From NCBI GenBank assembly GCA_038363925.1, contig JAQQWL010000005.1, positions 558,001 through 622,000 on the forward strand: a stretch of 64,000 bases of DNA, read 5' to 3'. Numbering within the stretch: position 1 is the stretch's first letter; each line of letters opens with the position of its first letter. The translations under genes and the position numbers were made by a program. Origin of the DNA: Apiospora phragmitis (taxonomy: Eukaryota > Ascomycota > Sordariomycetes > Amphisphaeriales > Apiosporaceae). Below the pieces are notes generated by a model. The model did not search any database and was not told the origin of the DNA. It saw nothing but the letters and a program-made list of their open reading frames with translations. This document shows, in pieces, positions 11,430-22,320 of this stretch.

Positions 11430-12292
11430 ATGGCAGATCCCCTCAGTGTCGCGGCCAGCGTGGTCGGCATTACGGTTCCAGCCCTACACGCTACAAGACT
11501 ACTCATTAATGATTTGCAAGAGCTTAGGGATGCTCCCAGTACTGTGCAACGATTGCAGGAAGACCTGCGCACTGTCGACGCTGCGATCACATCGCTTCAA
11601 GCAGTCGACGACCTGGAGTGGACAGTTCTAGGCAAAGAGGTTGCTGAAAACTCCAAGACGACAATCGGCACATGCCAAACGGCATGTGCATCTTTCCGGG
11701 CCGATATCCAACGCTGGACTCGACACTCTACCGGCGGAAAACTGTCCTGGCAGGATCGAGCAAGCGTAGGCTTCTTCAAGCAAGGCCCGATCAAGTCATT
11801 GACAGAGCAGCTTCAGAGCTGTAAATCGACCATCAACTCTGTTGTAGGCGTGGCAGTCTTGTGAGCTGGTTATCTGTCCATAAAGGTCTAAATACAATTA
11901 TGCTAACTTTAGTCTATAGATACGCTTCTATTCGGAACGGACATGCTACCGAAGAGATTAGAATTGCGATTTCTACGCGATAGACAGAGATCACAGAAGC
12001 CATTGGTACGACAAAGAATCGTTTTCAAGCTGTCGAAGACAGTATGGCGAAGTTGGAACCCGATCCTAGCGAGCAAGATCAGCCGAGCCTTGAACAGGAA
12101 CAGAAAGCCTTCTCCGCTTCACTTAAACTGTTGCAGGAGCTGTTGGTCAAGCTGTAGGTAGAGACAGTAGTAAAAGCCACTGCACAAAGCCAGGGTTCTG
12201 TTGGGACAGTCACGTTTGGGAGTTAAAACTCGGGCTTTCAAGCTGGAGTGATCAATGGTAGGGTGAGCGGGATTAGCTTTGGGAAGCAGTAA
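11430..12292 (+). pseudogene. HeLo-like domain protein with C-terminal amyloid-type motif; RIP-inactivated
   Basis: This is a candidate cell-death effector partnered with the adjacent NLR. Exon 1 is 11430-11860 and exon 2 is 11920-12292. The 59-bp intron (GTGAGC...TATAG, branch GCTAAC at 11902-11907) keeps frame, giving 267 codons before the final TAA at 12290-12292. Residues 1 to about 140 match the fungal STAND N-terminal/HeLo-like family: start MADPLSVAASVVGI, then LRDAPSTVQRLQEDL and a helical LTEQLQSCKSTINSVVGVA. Residues 247-259 read NSGFQAGVINGRV, whose core equals the N-terminus of the NLR. Three premature stops lie in exon 2: TAG 11981-11983, TAG 12155-12157 and TAA 12224-12226. The last is just before the motif, so the domain and motif are no longer made as one protein. 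All three fit CAR-to-TAR RIP changes. Function is inferred from HELLP/HET-S precedents. Confidence 0.85.
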
Positions 12293-12890
12293 AACTAGCA
12301 GGTTGGGAGAGAGGCAAGAGAACTGAGGGACAACAAGTGTGGGAATCGCGTAGACCCCGAATAGTAGCATCTGTTTAAGGGATAATTGTGCAGCGTTAGC
12401 AGTAACTAAATACAATTCTTTAGAATTTCAGAACAAAAATGAGAGATAGTGGGGTAAACAGAACGAGCCCGTCCACTGACCAATAGCGTAAGCGCTTTTT
12501 CGCTGATGGCTCTGAAAAGACGCTGTCAGGGTCCTGCTAAAAGTACCGTGGACAGGGATATTGCACAATAAATCGGCTTGACCTTGCAGCACCGAAGACA
12601 TGCCACCATCCCTTGCGACAAAGCCCAGAGACAAAGCAATCGACACCATAGCCTTCGACGCCGTTTCTGGCGCCTGTTATAGGTAACTCTTGCTAGCATG
12701 GAGTCTGCGTTTCTGTCAGGGTCTAATGGACTCCTATATGCAAGTTGTTACAGGCCGTTCCACGAGGTTCCCATAGTTTAGACAACGGCAAGTTGCACCT
12801 AACATGGCACCAAGACTCCCGCAATTATAAATCGAACTGGTTGAAGTTATAGTGCTTGATATAGTATTTAACGATAACTAAAGAGTAGAG
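12293..12890. other. No gene recognised
   Basis: This is the 3' flank of the HeLo-like gene. The only open frame of note is 73 codons (12428-12649 minus), without recognisable motifs. Confidence 0.4.
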
Positions 12891-12899
12891 GCCGCAGAT

Positions 12900-13778
12900 T
12901 ACAGCACGCGCGCGGTCCGACGGGTTCGTGCGAATATGCGGTGTTTCGGGTCGGCTAGAGCACCGCCGAACGGTGGTGGACGGCCGCGTAGTATTACTTT
13001 ATCTATATTAAATGTACTCTGCGATCGATTAATTAAGAAGCCGTGTATATACTAAGACGAGATAGTTATATTTCTTTAGGACGAGTTCGAAATTTTAATT
13101 ATTATATATAGTATTAGTAGAGCATTAGCCTCGATCCGGTGGTCGAACAAGACGGCCCGACGTGTCGCGAAAGAACGAAACGTCGATTTACGGGACCTCT
13201 ACCTCTATAAGCTATCTGCCTTCCGTTCCTATCAATTAGTTTATATAAATAAGTCGGGCTGCGATAAGCGTATAGGGTTTCGCCGAACTGGCTGGTCGCC
13301 GCTAAGCGTGACACCGGTATAGATAGCTAAGTTTTATCGCGGCCGTCGCTACCAGATCCTACCGGCGTATGCGCAGGACGGCATTATATATTCCCGTATA
13401 TTCCAAGGCTCTACCGATAGCGACGTACTCGAGAGCTTCCTAGAGGAGCTTTTACTATATTATAGCCGGTGGCCCGAGCCTAAGTCGGTTTTAATTATGG
13501 ATAATGCTCGATTCTACCGATCCGACAGAATTGAGCGGATGTGCGACGAAGCCGGCGTAGTTTTATTATACCTCCCGCCGTACTCACCCGACCTTAACCC
13601 TATTAAAGAGTACTTCGCCGAGCTGAAGTAATTCATTAAGCATCACTGGCAAGAGTTTGCGGATACGCCGGAGCCAAACTTTATAGCATTCCTAGACTGG
13701 TATGTTCAGGCAGTGGGTAGTAGAGAGCGTAGTGCACAGGGTCATTTTCGACATGCTAGTATTGAGATCGAGGAGTAA
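12900..13778 (+). mobile_element. RIP-degraded Tc1/mariner-type (DDE_3) transposase remnant
   Basis: One plus-strand frame can be followed through stops from about 13110 to the TAA at 13776-13778. It reads KTARRVAKERN, then NKSGCDKRIGFRRTGW, where the family has DESGCDKRIGFRRTGW. Next come RYQILPAYAQDG, SVLIMDNARFY (second catalytic Asp) and YLPPYSPDLNPIKE, where the family has NPIEE. The first catalytic Asp is now Asn and the last Glu is now Lys, both G-to-A transitions. Stops include TAG near 13319 and TAA near 13630. TIRs were not identified, so the left boundary is approximate. It is inactive by loss of catalytic residues. Confidence 0.85.
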
Positions 13779-14033
13779 TGACCTAGGCGTTTGAAAGGGC
13801 AAAGAATTTATATAGACTTAAAGAATCTAAGAAATTGTTACATCTTCAGCCAGCCACCCATCTCCTGCGCTTGTTAAATCATCTTCTGTTGGGAGATATC
13901 TCTCCGCACTTCTCTACAAGTCTACCAGACTCCACATGTATTTAGAATATTCTATAGACACGGTGTTCACTTCTGACTAGGTCTATAAAGACCCAGCCTT
14001 CTACCAGGCTTCAGGAGTGGAAGGCCAAGGCAC
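13779..14033. other. No gene recognised
   Basis: A short spacer between the Tc1/mariner remnant and the next pseudogene, with nothing assignable. Confidence 0.4.
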
Positions 14034-15371
14034 TTAGACAATACACTCCTTCACCCCTCCAACATCTTCTGTGCTAACCAATGTAGCCCATTCTGGGATA
14101 TCACGTACGAAACGTCGTGCAGCACCCATTTTGATGCCTTTCTGTTCATACAATGTAGCGTCCTGGGCTTCGTATACCAACTCAAGACCAAGGCCTTCCT
14201 CTAAGGTGATGTCACAGATCTTCTGATATTCTAGTTTAAGATCCATCCGCGTCACCCTTGAACCAAGCCAGTTGCAATACTCCTGGACGGAGTCATCGAG
14301 AGGACCAGGAATCTTAAAGTTGGTAAGCGTCTTCGACGATAAGCCCGCACTCGACGATGGGCCACCAACAGTTATACTAGGCAGCACATTGGTGATGTTG
14401 ATAGGCGGGCACTTCCCTTGTATAGGTTTACTTTGTCGTTCCATCTTCTGTTAATCCTCCACGTAAAGCAGGTCACGCATATCTTGAGGCACATCGTCAT
14501 GCGTCTCTAATACGTTACCGTCTTGCATGTACTCAGCGAGACGCCGAAGATAAGGCGCCCTCAGTTTGTACCTCTTCTTTATTTCACTGTCCCGCCAGCA
14601 GTATGGGCCTAATAGGCAAGGGGCTCCCGGACATCGCATAAGGGTACGCACACGACGCCATGGAAGAGGTTCACCTGAAGAATCAACGTGCCCGTCAAGC
14701 TCGTGGAGCATCAAGTTGGTCGACGATCCGTTTCGATACGTCCTCGGCCGCGTGGTCTACTGTGATAGACCTGCTTCGGGTGTTGTCTCCGTATAATTGA
14801 AAGAGATAGTAATACAAAGCTGTTTCCGACGCATAAGCAGATAGCTCCAACTTCGAAGCTGTTTCTCTAAAGTAGCCTAGTCAATATCCAGTCCGTCGTA
14901 ACGTTTCTTCAGTTTTTGCTTGCCAGTCACGGACACGACCATCCTAGTATCTTCCACTTGGAAGGATCTATTAGCCGGGAGCTTCTTCTTAACGATATTC
15001 TCGAGTTTTCGCTGTGGACTGGATTCCTAAAGTTCCCGCGGCGAAAGCACAACGTCTTGCTCCGTGTCTTCGGCTTTACTTCTACGATTAAGAGTAACCT
15101 TCCATTCGACGTCATATCGGATATGATTCGATCGGCTTCGTCGGTTGGATGTATCTCTAGTCCCGTTGGATGGCGCGAATGTGAGGGTTCCTTGCTGAGA
15201 AGGCGTCGCACTCCGACTCGATCGATTGCTAGATTGGGTCTGAATCACGCCAGGTGAATCGGGTGCGGGGCTTTGGCTGTTAAAACAGTCTTGCATTTGC
15301 GAATCGGCTAATCGGGGCGATAACCAGTCGTCATCTTGGCCATGAGAGCCCTGCGAGTCGATGGGAAACAT
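14034..15371 (-). pseudogene. Uncharacterised repetitive fungal protein, four nonsense mutations
   Basis: One uninterrupted minus frame of 446 codons runs from ATG 15371 to the stop at 14034-14036, broken only by TAG 15027-15029, TAG 14877-14879, TAG 14757-14759 and TAA 14451-14453. The N-terminal part has YDVEWKVTLNRRSK followed by AEDTEQDVV. The middle has a Cys-rich patch RCPGAPCLLGPYCW followed by KKRYKLRAPYLRRL and ETHDDVPQDMRDLLY. The C-terminal part ends with a conserved-looking GAARRFVRDIPEW. I recall this layout from many unannotated multi-copy ascomycete proteins, but no function is known to me. The Cys pattern (CPGxPCxxGPYC) could bind a metal. All stops fit RIP. Confidence 0.8.
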
Positions 15372-16018
15372 GGTTGTTCGGCTGCCTGCTTCGACCGCAG
15401 AGGTGTTGAGGAAGGAAGGGAAAGAAGCAAAGGAACTAGGGGAGTCATTTTGTCGGGGAACTCATCTTTGAGAGAGCCCTGTGGCAGCCACTGTGGCCGA
15501 GCAGTTAAGTCACTATAGCGCTGCTTGGCACCAGTGCTTTGAACCCGCCAGATATTGGCAGCCTGCTAGCTTAGAAATGAAGAGCCCTATATTACAGGCG
15601 CTATCCACCGTTGCAGTAGGCTGGATCGGCCTCGACGGATCGTACCGAGCTAACTTTATAATGGTTTCAATAAAGCATTAAGTAATTCGAAGGCGATGCT
15701 AAAAGACCGCAGTCCATTAAATAGGCCAGAGTGAGCATGCCTCAACTAGTTCTAGGCCATCATGGAGAGGTGCGAAAACTGCAGTTTCGGCAGAATAACT
15801 GCTGGGTGCACCTCGTTTACGCTACAGTAGTAAGAGACCTGTACGGGATGGTCGGCCGTCTTATCGGTATTCCGCATCTTGTCGCTAGTGAATATGATCC
15901 AGAGGAAAAACCCATAAGACCGAACGAATAAAAGGTGCGAGTGTTCTCGGCTGGGAACTCGCTTATATTGTAATAATAGGGAGTGAAATGCGCGCCGAAG
16001 ACGACGCTGACCGGATTT
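15372..16018. other. No gene recognised
   Basis: The longest open frame (15817-16116 minus, 99 codons) has no recognisable motif. A tRNA-like D-arm at about 15492 was examined and rejected. Confidence 0.4.
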
Positions 16019-16441
16019 GTATCAAAAGCTCTGTTTGCGGACGCTGACAGGACGATTGCATTGCCAAGGAGAACTGTTGGGACCAAAGGCTGGAGATGCA
16101 TTGATGTTGTTGTCATCTATCTACAGCCGTTCTGGCTTGCTAGCTAAGCTCATATGGGGAAACAGGCAGCCCCAGGTGGGCTGGTGGCCTGGAGCCACAA
16201 CAAGAACATTAGCTGTCAGCGGCTTCTGGCTCTAGGTTTCGTGGAGCATAAATTAATGCAAGGACATGATAGTCGATTTATGGATGCATAAGGTAAGGAT
16301 AAGCAATGGCAGAATTTGGCTCTGTACTTGCGAGCATGGTGGGGTACATGGTGTCAGCAGCTACCCCTGCAGAGTGGGTTCAAAACGGGAACTATAAGAG
16401 AGTGTAGAGAGGACGCAGGTTTCGCTAGCGACTGTACAGTA
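16019..16441 (+). repeat. Repeat-borne gene fragment (family B), copy 2
   Basis: On the plus strand it reads KALFADADRTIALPRR, parallel to KALFTDADRGNCISKE at 51 kb. After an interruption of about 140 bp come CQRLLALGFVEHKLMQ-like and YMVSAATPAEWVQNGNYKRV-like segments shared with 7.9-8.2 kb. Stops and indels make it non-coding. It abuts the 5' side of the intact membrane-protein gene. Confidence 0.6.
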
Positions 16442-16531
16442 ACCCTAAGTTTATATGTATGCTATGCATCCTAGTAAAATTACAAGTTCTATATCAATTA
16501 TACCTATATATCTTTTCCCTCTTAACTCAAA

Positions 16532-17317
16532 ATGATAAACTTTCCGCTTGAGGCTCTTTGTTTCTTTTTCTTCGGTAGTCTTGTTTTCGCAAACCATACT
16601 CGAGCTCTGATTTACCGCTTTCTTAAGTCTTTAAAACGACGTAGTAGCATTGTTCTTCTTTTACATATTATAACGAGTACTATTGAGGTCTTACGATATT
16701 ACGAACGACTGGCTCTTTCGTTAAACCTGAAGGGGTTCTCATCTAATATTATCGATATAACACTAGCAATCATTCAAACGGTGATATCATTTCAACTAAC
16801 ACGGGATCGAGTATTCTTGGGCTACAGGCATGTGCTTAAACCGGTGTATTACTCACAAGCAATTATACGACTCCTATTTTCGGTATTTGCCTACATTTAT
16901 ATATATCTATTATTATACAAAGCGAGCATAATGATTAACTTAAGTTTCGTTTATCCAAGACTTATCACGTATATGGCCCGAAGACTTTTTACTAAGCGCA
17001 TAATATCACACGGGAATATCTATACAATTTCGGTATTACTTAGCGCGTTATTAGCTATGCATGATATAGAAGTGCCATTGGGCCCTCAGGTTTTATTGAT
17101 ATGTTCCGCAGGTTTTATCTGGCTGGAACGGTGGACGGCGCGAAAAAGAGTTCAGTATTTAAAACTTGCCAGCGTAATGAGTTCTAACTGCCCATACGGA
17201 AGCGATCGGTACACATGGTGGGGCATTATGGAAGGCTGGATTGTGCGTCTATTATGCCATCTCGGAATGGTTGAAACAGGGATACTCAAGGATGGATTGG
17301 TAGATACAAAAACATGA
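16532..17317 (+). CDS. Uncharacterised multi-spanning membrane protein (261 aa), member of a local repeat family
   Basis: An intact single-exon frame. The product is strongly hydrophobic with about six or seven candidate membrane segments: residues about 5-22, 41-56, 71-88, 106-128, 162-173 and 184-199. A basic/aromatic tail follows, with WLERWTARKRVQYLKL and DRYTWWGIMEGWIVRLL. Identity to any named family was not recognised. A same-length, RIP-broken copy lies at 51397-52185 and a truncated paralogue at 21298-21561, showing this gene is part of a dispersed family. The start follows CTTAACTCAAAATGATAAAC, which is conserved at the 51-kb copy and supports the start chosen. It is the only open copy here; expression is unknown. 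Confidence 0.6.
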   Translation: MINFPLEALCFFFFGSLVFANHTRALIYRFLKSLKRRSSIVLLLHIITSTIEVLRYYERLALSLNLKGFSSNIIDITLAIIQTVISFQLTRDRVFLGYRHVLKPVYYSQAIIRLLFSVFAYIYIYLLLYKASIMINLSFVYPRLITYMARRLFTKRIISHGNIYTISVLLSALLAMHDIEVPLGPQVLLICSAGFIWLERWTARKRVQYLKLASVMSSNCPYGSDRYTWWGIMEGWIVRLLCHLGMVETGILKDGLVDTKT

Positions 17318-17903
17318 CGCTTTATCTCAACCGATTTGCGTCGCCAGAGTTCAACCAGGGCAAAATTAGATGGAAAACCTATTTCATAACATCCCGTCAG
17401 CAAATCGATCGTCGAAGTTTGTAATCGTGCCGGACAATTAATAATATAAATCTCACACGGTGGTTGTCACATACAAGTTGGATCGAATGATGCATAAGAA
17501 AGATATTACGTAGGAGCAAATTTTCAGTCATTACTTTGAAAAACCGTCCTATATAATGCGAAACAATTTTCCACTATATCATTGCCTCCCCTACTATGAC
17601 TGTACTATAGCACACTCACCCATATTAAAAATGACGTATATAGCCCCTAGATCATGATGGAAGGACAACGCATCGTCGTGGCGGCCGTCAGAGCTTTTTA
17701 TATGTTTATAGTAAGCGCTGTCTTTTAGACTGTATTTAAATCCTCTCGGACCGCCTGCGTTTCTTTGCGGTTTTGTCCGGGCTAATTAGCTTATGATCAG
17801 CGCGCCTAAACGGACTGGCCCAGCCTTGAGCACGTAATAGCTAATTTAAAGTAAAAGGAGAGGCGCTGATACCGTAGACTTTAACTATGTGTCTATTATT
17901 AAA
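17318..17903. other. No gene recognised
   Basis: The first ~45 bp resemble the 3' flank of the 51-kb copy (CAACCGATTTGCGTCGCCAGAG against CGACCGATTTGTATCGCTAGAG). The rest is unassigned. Confidence 0.4.
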
Positions 17904-20786
17904 TTATAGAGTGATAGGAAATATATTATTGTGATCTCGAATACGGAATTTCACGTTAATTTGAAATACGTCCGTAGTGAGGCGCTGCCGTAGACGTTTT
18001 TGGATACGGATTGTGGCACCTGGGATCCGGAATACGGCTTTCCGCTGCTTTAATTCGGTAATAAAGTGCTTTATTAGCGTGCCTGGAGTAAGGTCGCAAA
18101 GTATTCGGCCTTGGTAGGAAATACCCTTTTTATTACGTATCGGCTTGTCCGTTAACTCCAGATAGAATATAGTCGTGATAAGAATATTTGCGATTTGGGC
18201 CACCTCGGAATTTTGCGTATGTTGTCGCTGAGTTTCGTATAGTAAAGGCTCTATTAGCTTAATAGTATCGAGGCGCGGCTCCGCACCTGATAGTTTCACA
18301 TCCAATCGAAACACCTGTTTTGCTATACTGTTTAAGAAGCCAGATTTCGTTAGTAAGTTGTGCAGTCGGTTGCCATTCATCACCGGGCTTGATAATATGG
18401 CCGCCAATGCGCCCTGAAACGTGTTAATGATCGAGAACATCCATTTCCTCGAGGACGGCAATTGCTGCTCTAGCGGGCTGCTCGGAGAGCCAGGTGAGGG
18501 CGGGCTATTGCGGTCTGCGCAATGGCCATTGCCTATAGAAAGTGCGAGGTCCGTCTTGAGGCCCCAAGGCCTCAATTTGGAGGCCACGGTAAGACCAAGC
18601 GCGATTGGGCTATTGACTGAGAATGCGCCGTCTATGAAACGCCTAAAGCCTTTGATGCGGTGGGGCTTGAAATACCTGCAATCGAGTCAGCCGGGCTCGG
18701 AGTTTTTCGACTATTGGTATAAACCACGGTGCGGCCGTTATTACCCGGGCGCTAGTAACCGTTAACACCTAGTCATGGGAACGCATACTGGAATGATTTA
18801 CGCGTCGTAGACCTTGATCTGGCCGGCCGTCTTGCTAGGAAGCGTTAGTCGGTAGTGAAGGATGCTATCCGGGCTCGATCTGTTAAAGTTTATAGTAATG
18901 AAATTCCCTTTTAAGATATTAGTTATAGTGACACCTATTTTAGCACCTCGAGCTGTGGCCGGGGAGTAGTTATGAAGGGTGCTTTCTCGACTAAACTGTT
19001 CTTTAAGGGCACTTTGGATATTTTCGGAGGGATACACCGAACCGGCCCAAATGGAATGAAGATAGGACACGACCTTGATGAGAAAATAAGCGTGGGGGTA
19101 TCGGTTACGAAAGGCTTTGCGTGCTAGTCGCTGGAAAATTTGGATATAATCGTTGGGTCCGAGGCCTTTTTAGAATATGGTAAGGATAGCTAGCTTACTT
19201 AATTGATTATTAGCGCGATGAACAGTATATAACTGCTGCATGCCATATTACCTGAACTTGTTCCGTATATTACGTCGAAGTAGTTTTGAATGTGATAGTT
19301 CTTTAGGAAAGGTTCCGTAACTTTCTCTATAAGCTCTAAGAGTCTTAGCGGTGCCACCGCTTTGACACCACCACTATCAATTCCGAGGACTTTGAGACTC
19401 TTCGTGTCTGGCCGAAACCTGAACTTCGCGCTATTCGTCGGGGTAGCGTAGAAGTAATAGCTCTCGATAAGCCTGAACCCGTTTGTATCTAATTCTCCGT
19501 ACCTTTTGATGCAAACCTCGCATATCGTATGCTTGCAGGGTAACGTATGCTCTGGTGGTCTTATTATACACATTAAATAGGTCCTTGTCGGCTTATACGC
19601 CTCGAAATGCTTGGTGAACAGCCGGATAGACTTCTCGTGGCTTTCTTTGATGGCAGTTACCCTCGCAGGTGGGTACTCTGTGGTAATGATGCCCTTTAGC
19701 ATTTCTGTCGAACTATTCGGAAGATACAGCTTGCTTGCGATCTTCTCCTAAGCACTTTAGTAGGAGGCCTCGAAGACAGTCCGAGGGTGGAATCTCTTAC
19801 GCAGTGTTAAACCGGAATGCTAGTTAAGGAAACTTGTTACGTACTATGCATACCAGGAGCGAATATATTGACCATAATGCTGGAGGCGGTAATTGGGAGT
19901 ATAAAAGTCGTTAGATGCTCCGAGGCTACGAAATCTCGTATAAACCTATATAGATGCAATGTTGCATCTGGCGGTATAGGGTTCGCTACCCGCGACAAGG
20001 CGACGTAATTGAAAGGTTGCGCGCCGATAAAAGTATTATAAGCGCCCTCTAAAAAGGTATAGAAATGGCGCGAATAAAAGGCCAGCCCACGAGTGCGTCG
20101 GTTTAAGAGAGCCGTAGCGGATTGTGTTGTAATGAAATCTCGGAGTTGCCCGGGAAAAGATAAATAATAGATAGTAAGGCTAGAGAAACCCTCTTAAAAG
20201 GTGTCGCACATTTTCCGTGGAGCTTATTAAAGAAATTGTCCATTGTGCTCATCGCTGACACGGAGCCCTCCGTAATAATTACCAGCGTTGGTAAAGCTGG
20301 ATCTTTGAGCTGCGGCGCGTGCTCTAACCACGCCGTCACAAAGTCTGTTAATCCCGCAAGACCACCGAAGTCCTCCAGGAATGTGCAAATAATGTCTGCC
20401 AGCGCCCCAAAGATGCCAGAATAGACGTGTAGAGCCGCAGAGGTAAGCAGTCCTCCGTATCGGGGAAGTAGGTCCCCTGATATTGGCCCCTCAGAGGGGA
20501 CTCGACCATGTAAACATGAGGGCCCATCAGCAAATAGCATACTTCTGTCACTGCATGGTTTAAGAGGAGGTTTATGTAAACGAATGCATGCCTTGTCGAC
20601 ATAGTTAGGAACACGGCCCATTAAACTTTGGAAACTTCTGGCTTTGGATGATTCGCCTATTAGAAGGACGAGACTCGGCGCGGGATCCTCGATGCCTAGG
20701 ATGTCTTCCAAACCCACTGTTCTTTGTAAACAGAGGTCTTGGCCTTTTTGGCGTATCTTCAACCAAGTTACTGATTCGCTCTTCAT
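17904..20786 (-). pseudogene. Patatin-like phospholipase domain protein, RIP-degraded
   Basis: Remains of a large fungal patatin-type protein (lipid acyl hydrolase fold). From the N-terminus: a degraded nucleotide-binding-like segment PSLVLLIGESSKARS (20.7 kb), then a Cys-rich knuckle PEHTLPCKHTICEVCIKRYG (about 19.5 kb). Next is the patatin core LGIDSGGVKAVAPLRLLELI (oxyanion DGGG now DSGG), YFDVIYGTSSG (nucleophile Ser, about 19251-19264) and IDGAFSVNSP (DGA catalytic Asp, about 18624-18632). The C-terminal domain ends at 17904. An intron probably follows GTSSG. The fragments lie in several frames with stops between them, so no protein can be made. In other fungi such proteins are often linked to NLR-type defence; that role is only inferred here. 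Confidence 0.75.
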
Positions 20787-21297
20787 GGTTGTAAGAGTAG
20801 CAAATGCTTAATACATTACGAAATATGATCGAGTAGCAGGGAGTTGAGTTTATATGCACCTAGGCAATCGTCAGAAATTCTAATTATAGCTCGCTTATCA
20901 AACTGTCTTAGAATAGCATCGAAATGTGGTGCTGCATATCGGCCTATTTTAGATTCAGGCGTGGCTTAGAATGATCCGATTTTGTGGCATTGTGCTTTTT
21001 GAACGTCCGACACTGTCAAAAATATCATGCGAGAAAATCTAGATGAGTAGATTGGGCAGTATTTAGGGTACCTACGTACCGCACAAATAGAATATGTCAT
21101 GGTCCCTGTAATGTATATAGTTCTCGGGGTGTGATGTAGTACAGAATACTACTTATAGTCTACTCTAAGAGTTTCAAAATTCAAGCTTAGGAATAGCCTA
21201 TCAACCATGGATCCGTATATCTAGGTAAGGCCACGGGATCTTGAGAAGTTCCTAAATCAATCCTACTTTCCACTACGGTATTTATAAATACTATGAA
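20787..21297. other. No gene recognised
   Basis: Upstream flank of the patatin-like pseudogene, with no motif or repeat assigned. Confidence 0.4.
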
Positions 21298-21561
21298 ATG
21301 GCTTTGCTACCCCTCGAGTCTCGTACCATCCTCTTCTTCTATACCTTTACCGTTACCTACCATACAATGATCCTGATCTGTCGGTTTCTTAAGTGTTTGA
21401 AACAACGCAGTAGCGTTGTGGTTATTGAAAACACTACAATGAACATCATTCAGACCATTATATATTACGCACGCCCAGCTCTTTCGTCCGGCATACATGA
21501 TTTCAAGTCTGATATCCTCAACTTCATACGGGCGATTATCGAAACAGTAACGTTATTGTAG
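21298..21561 (+). pseudogene. Truncated paralogue of the 261-aa membrane protein
   Basis: The 87-residue frame aligns with residues 1 to about 92 of the 16.5-kb protein. It shares PLE near the start, ICRFLKCLKQRSSVV (IYRFLKSLKRRSSIV in the intact copy), IIYYARPALSS and FIRAIIETV. It ends in TAG where the intact protein continues. Downstream DNA to about 21650 is only weakly similar. The 3' flank from 21870 matches the flank of the 51-kb copy, so the copy probably once was full length. Confidence 0.6.
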
Positions 21562-21869
21562 CCGACGCGACATCGGGTGTTCAGCTTTGGACCTGTGCTC
21601 AAGGTAGTTACAGTACGTTGTTACTTATGCATCGCTCATGTTGTCGTCACACAAGCTTTTGGCCACGTAACTCACATATTGTAGAAATCCAGTCCGTATC
21701 TGAAAAGCGACAAGGTTACCGCTAGATTGAAATGGCCGATGATGTGAAAGAACAGTATAATCAGATACTGGGAAGAAAGAATCATTCTAGAAATATGAAA
21801 CCGCTAAAAGCTTCGATATATGGAATATAAAACAGACCATGCCCTCCTTGGACATCACGCTTCTTGCAA

Positions 21870-22320
21870 GTCAGTTTGAAACCAAGCCCTGCCACTGAAA
21901 CACCGTGAGACATGCTTTAGAAGAGAATACTCCGGCAAAAACATTTCAATTGAAGAACTCCCCCAATCCGTTACGCAACGGATCCCCCCTCCCAGCCTCA
22001 AGTCATCGAAACAACGAGTGGCAGAATTTGACAAGTTCCTCACGCCATGAGGCCTCCAAACCATGAGAGGAAGCCGGTTCCTGTTTCGCACACGCCAGCG
22101 ATGATGTGTCTCTCGACAGCTCGCCGGGCCTGCTCTGGGAATTCTTCGCTGTTCCTAGCTTCGCTTTAAGCTTCCTGCCTACGATCAGTCAGACACATCA
22201 TCTACCTCCGTGACAAGACAAGAAAAAAGAAAAAGAAAGCTCACGGTGGGCCCTTTGGTTGAGACGGTTCTGGAGCCTTCGTCGCTCGGTCGGGTCAGAG
22301 ATCTTTGTCCAGTCGTCGCC
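21870..22320 (+). repeat. Conserved 3' flank of the membrane-protein family, copy at 22 kb
   Basis: Non-coding sequence colinear with 52225-52620. It shares GATGATGTGTCTCTCGACAG, TTCGCTTTAAGCTTC and GTTCTGGA..CTTCG. Similarity extends over about 400 bp, well beyond the coding part, so the duplicated unit is larger than the gene. Confidence 0.7.

Noticed and set aside
15481..15575. tRNA-like D-arm (GTGGCCGAGCAGTTAAG)
   Set aside because: The 5' part resembles a Leu/Ser tRNA, but no matching acceptor stem, anticodon arm or T-arm could be paired.
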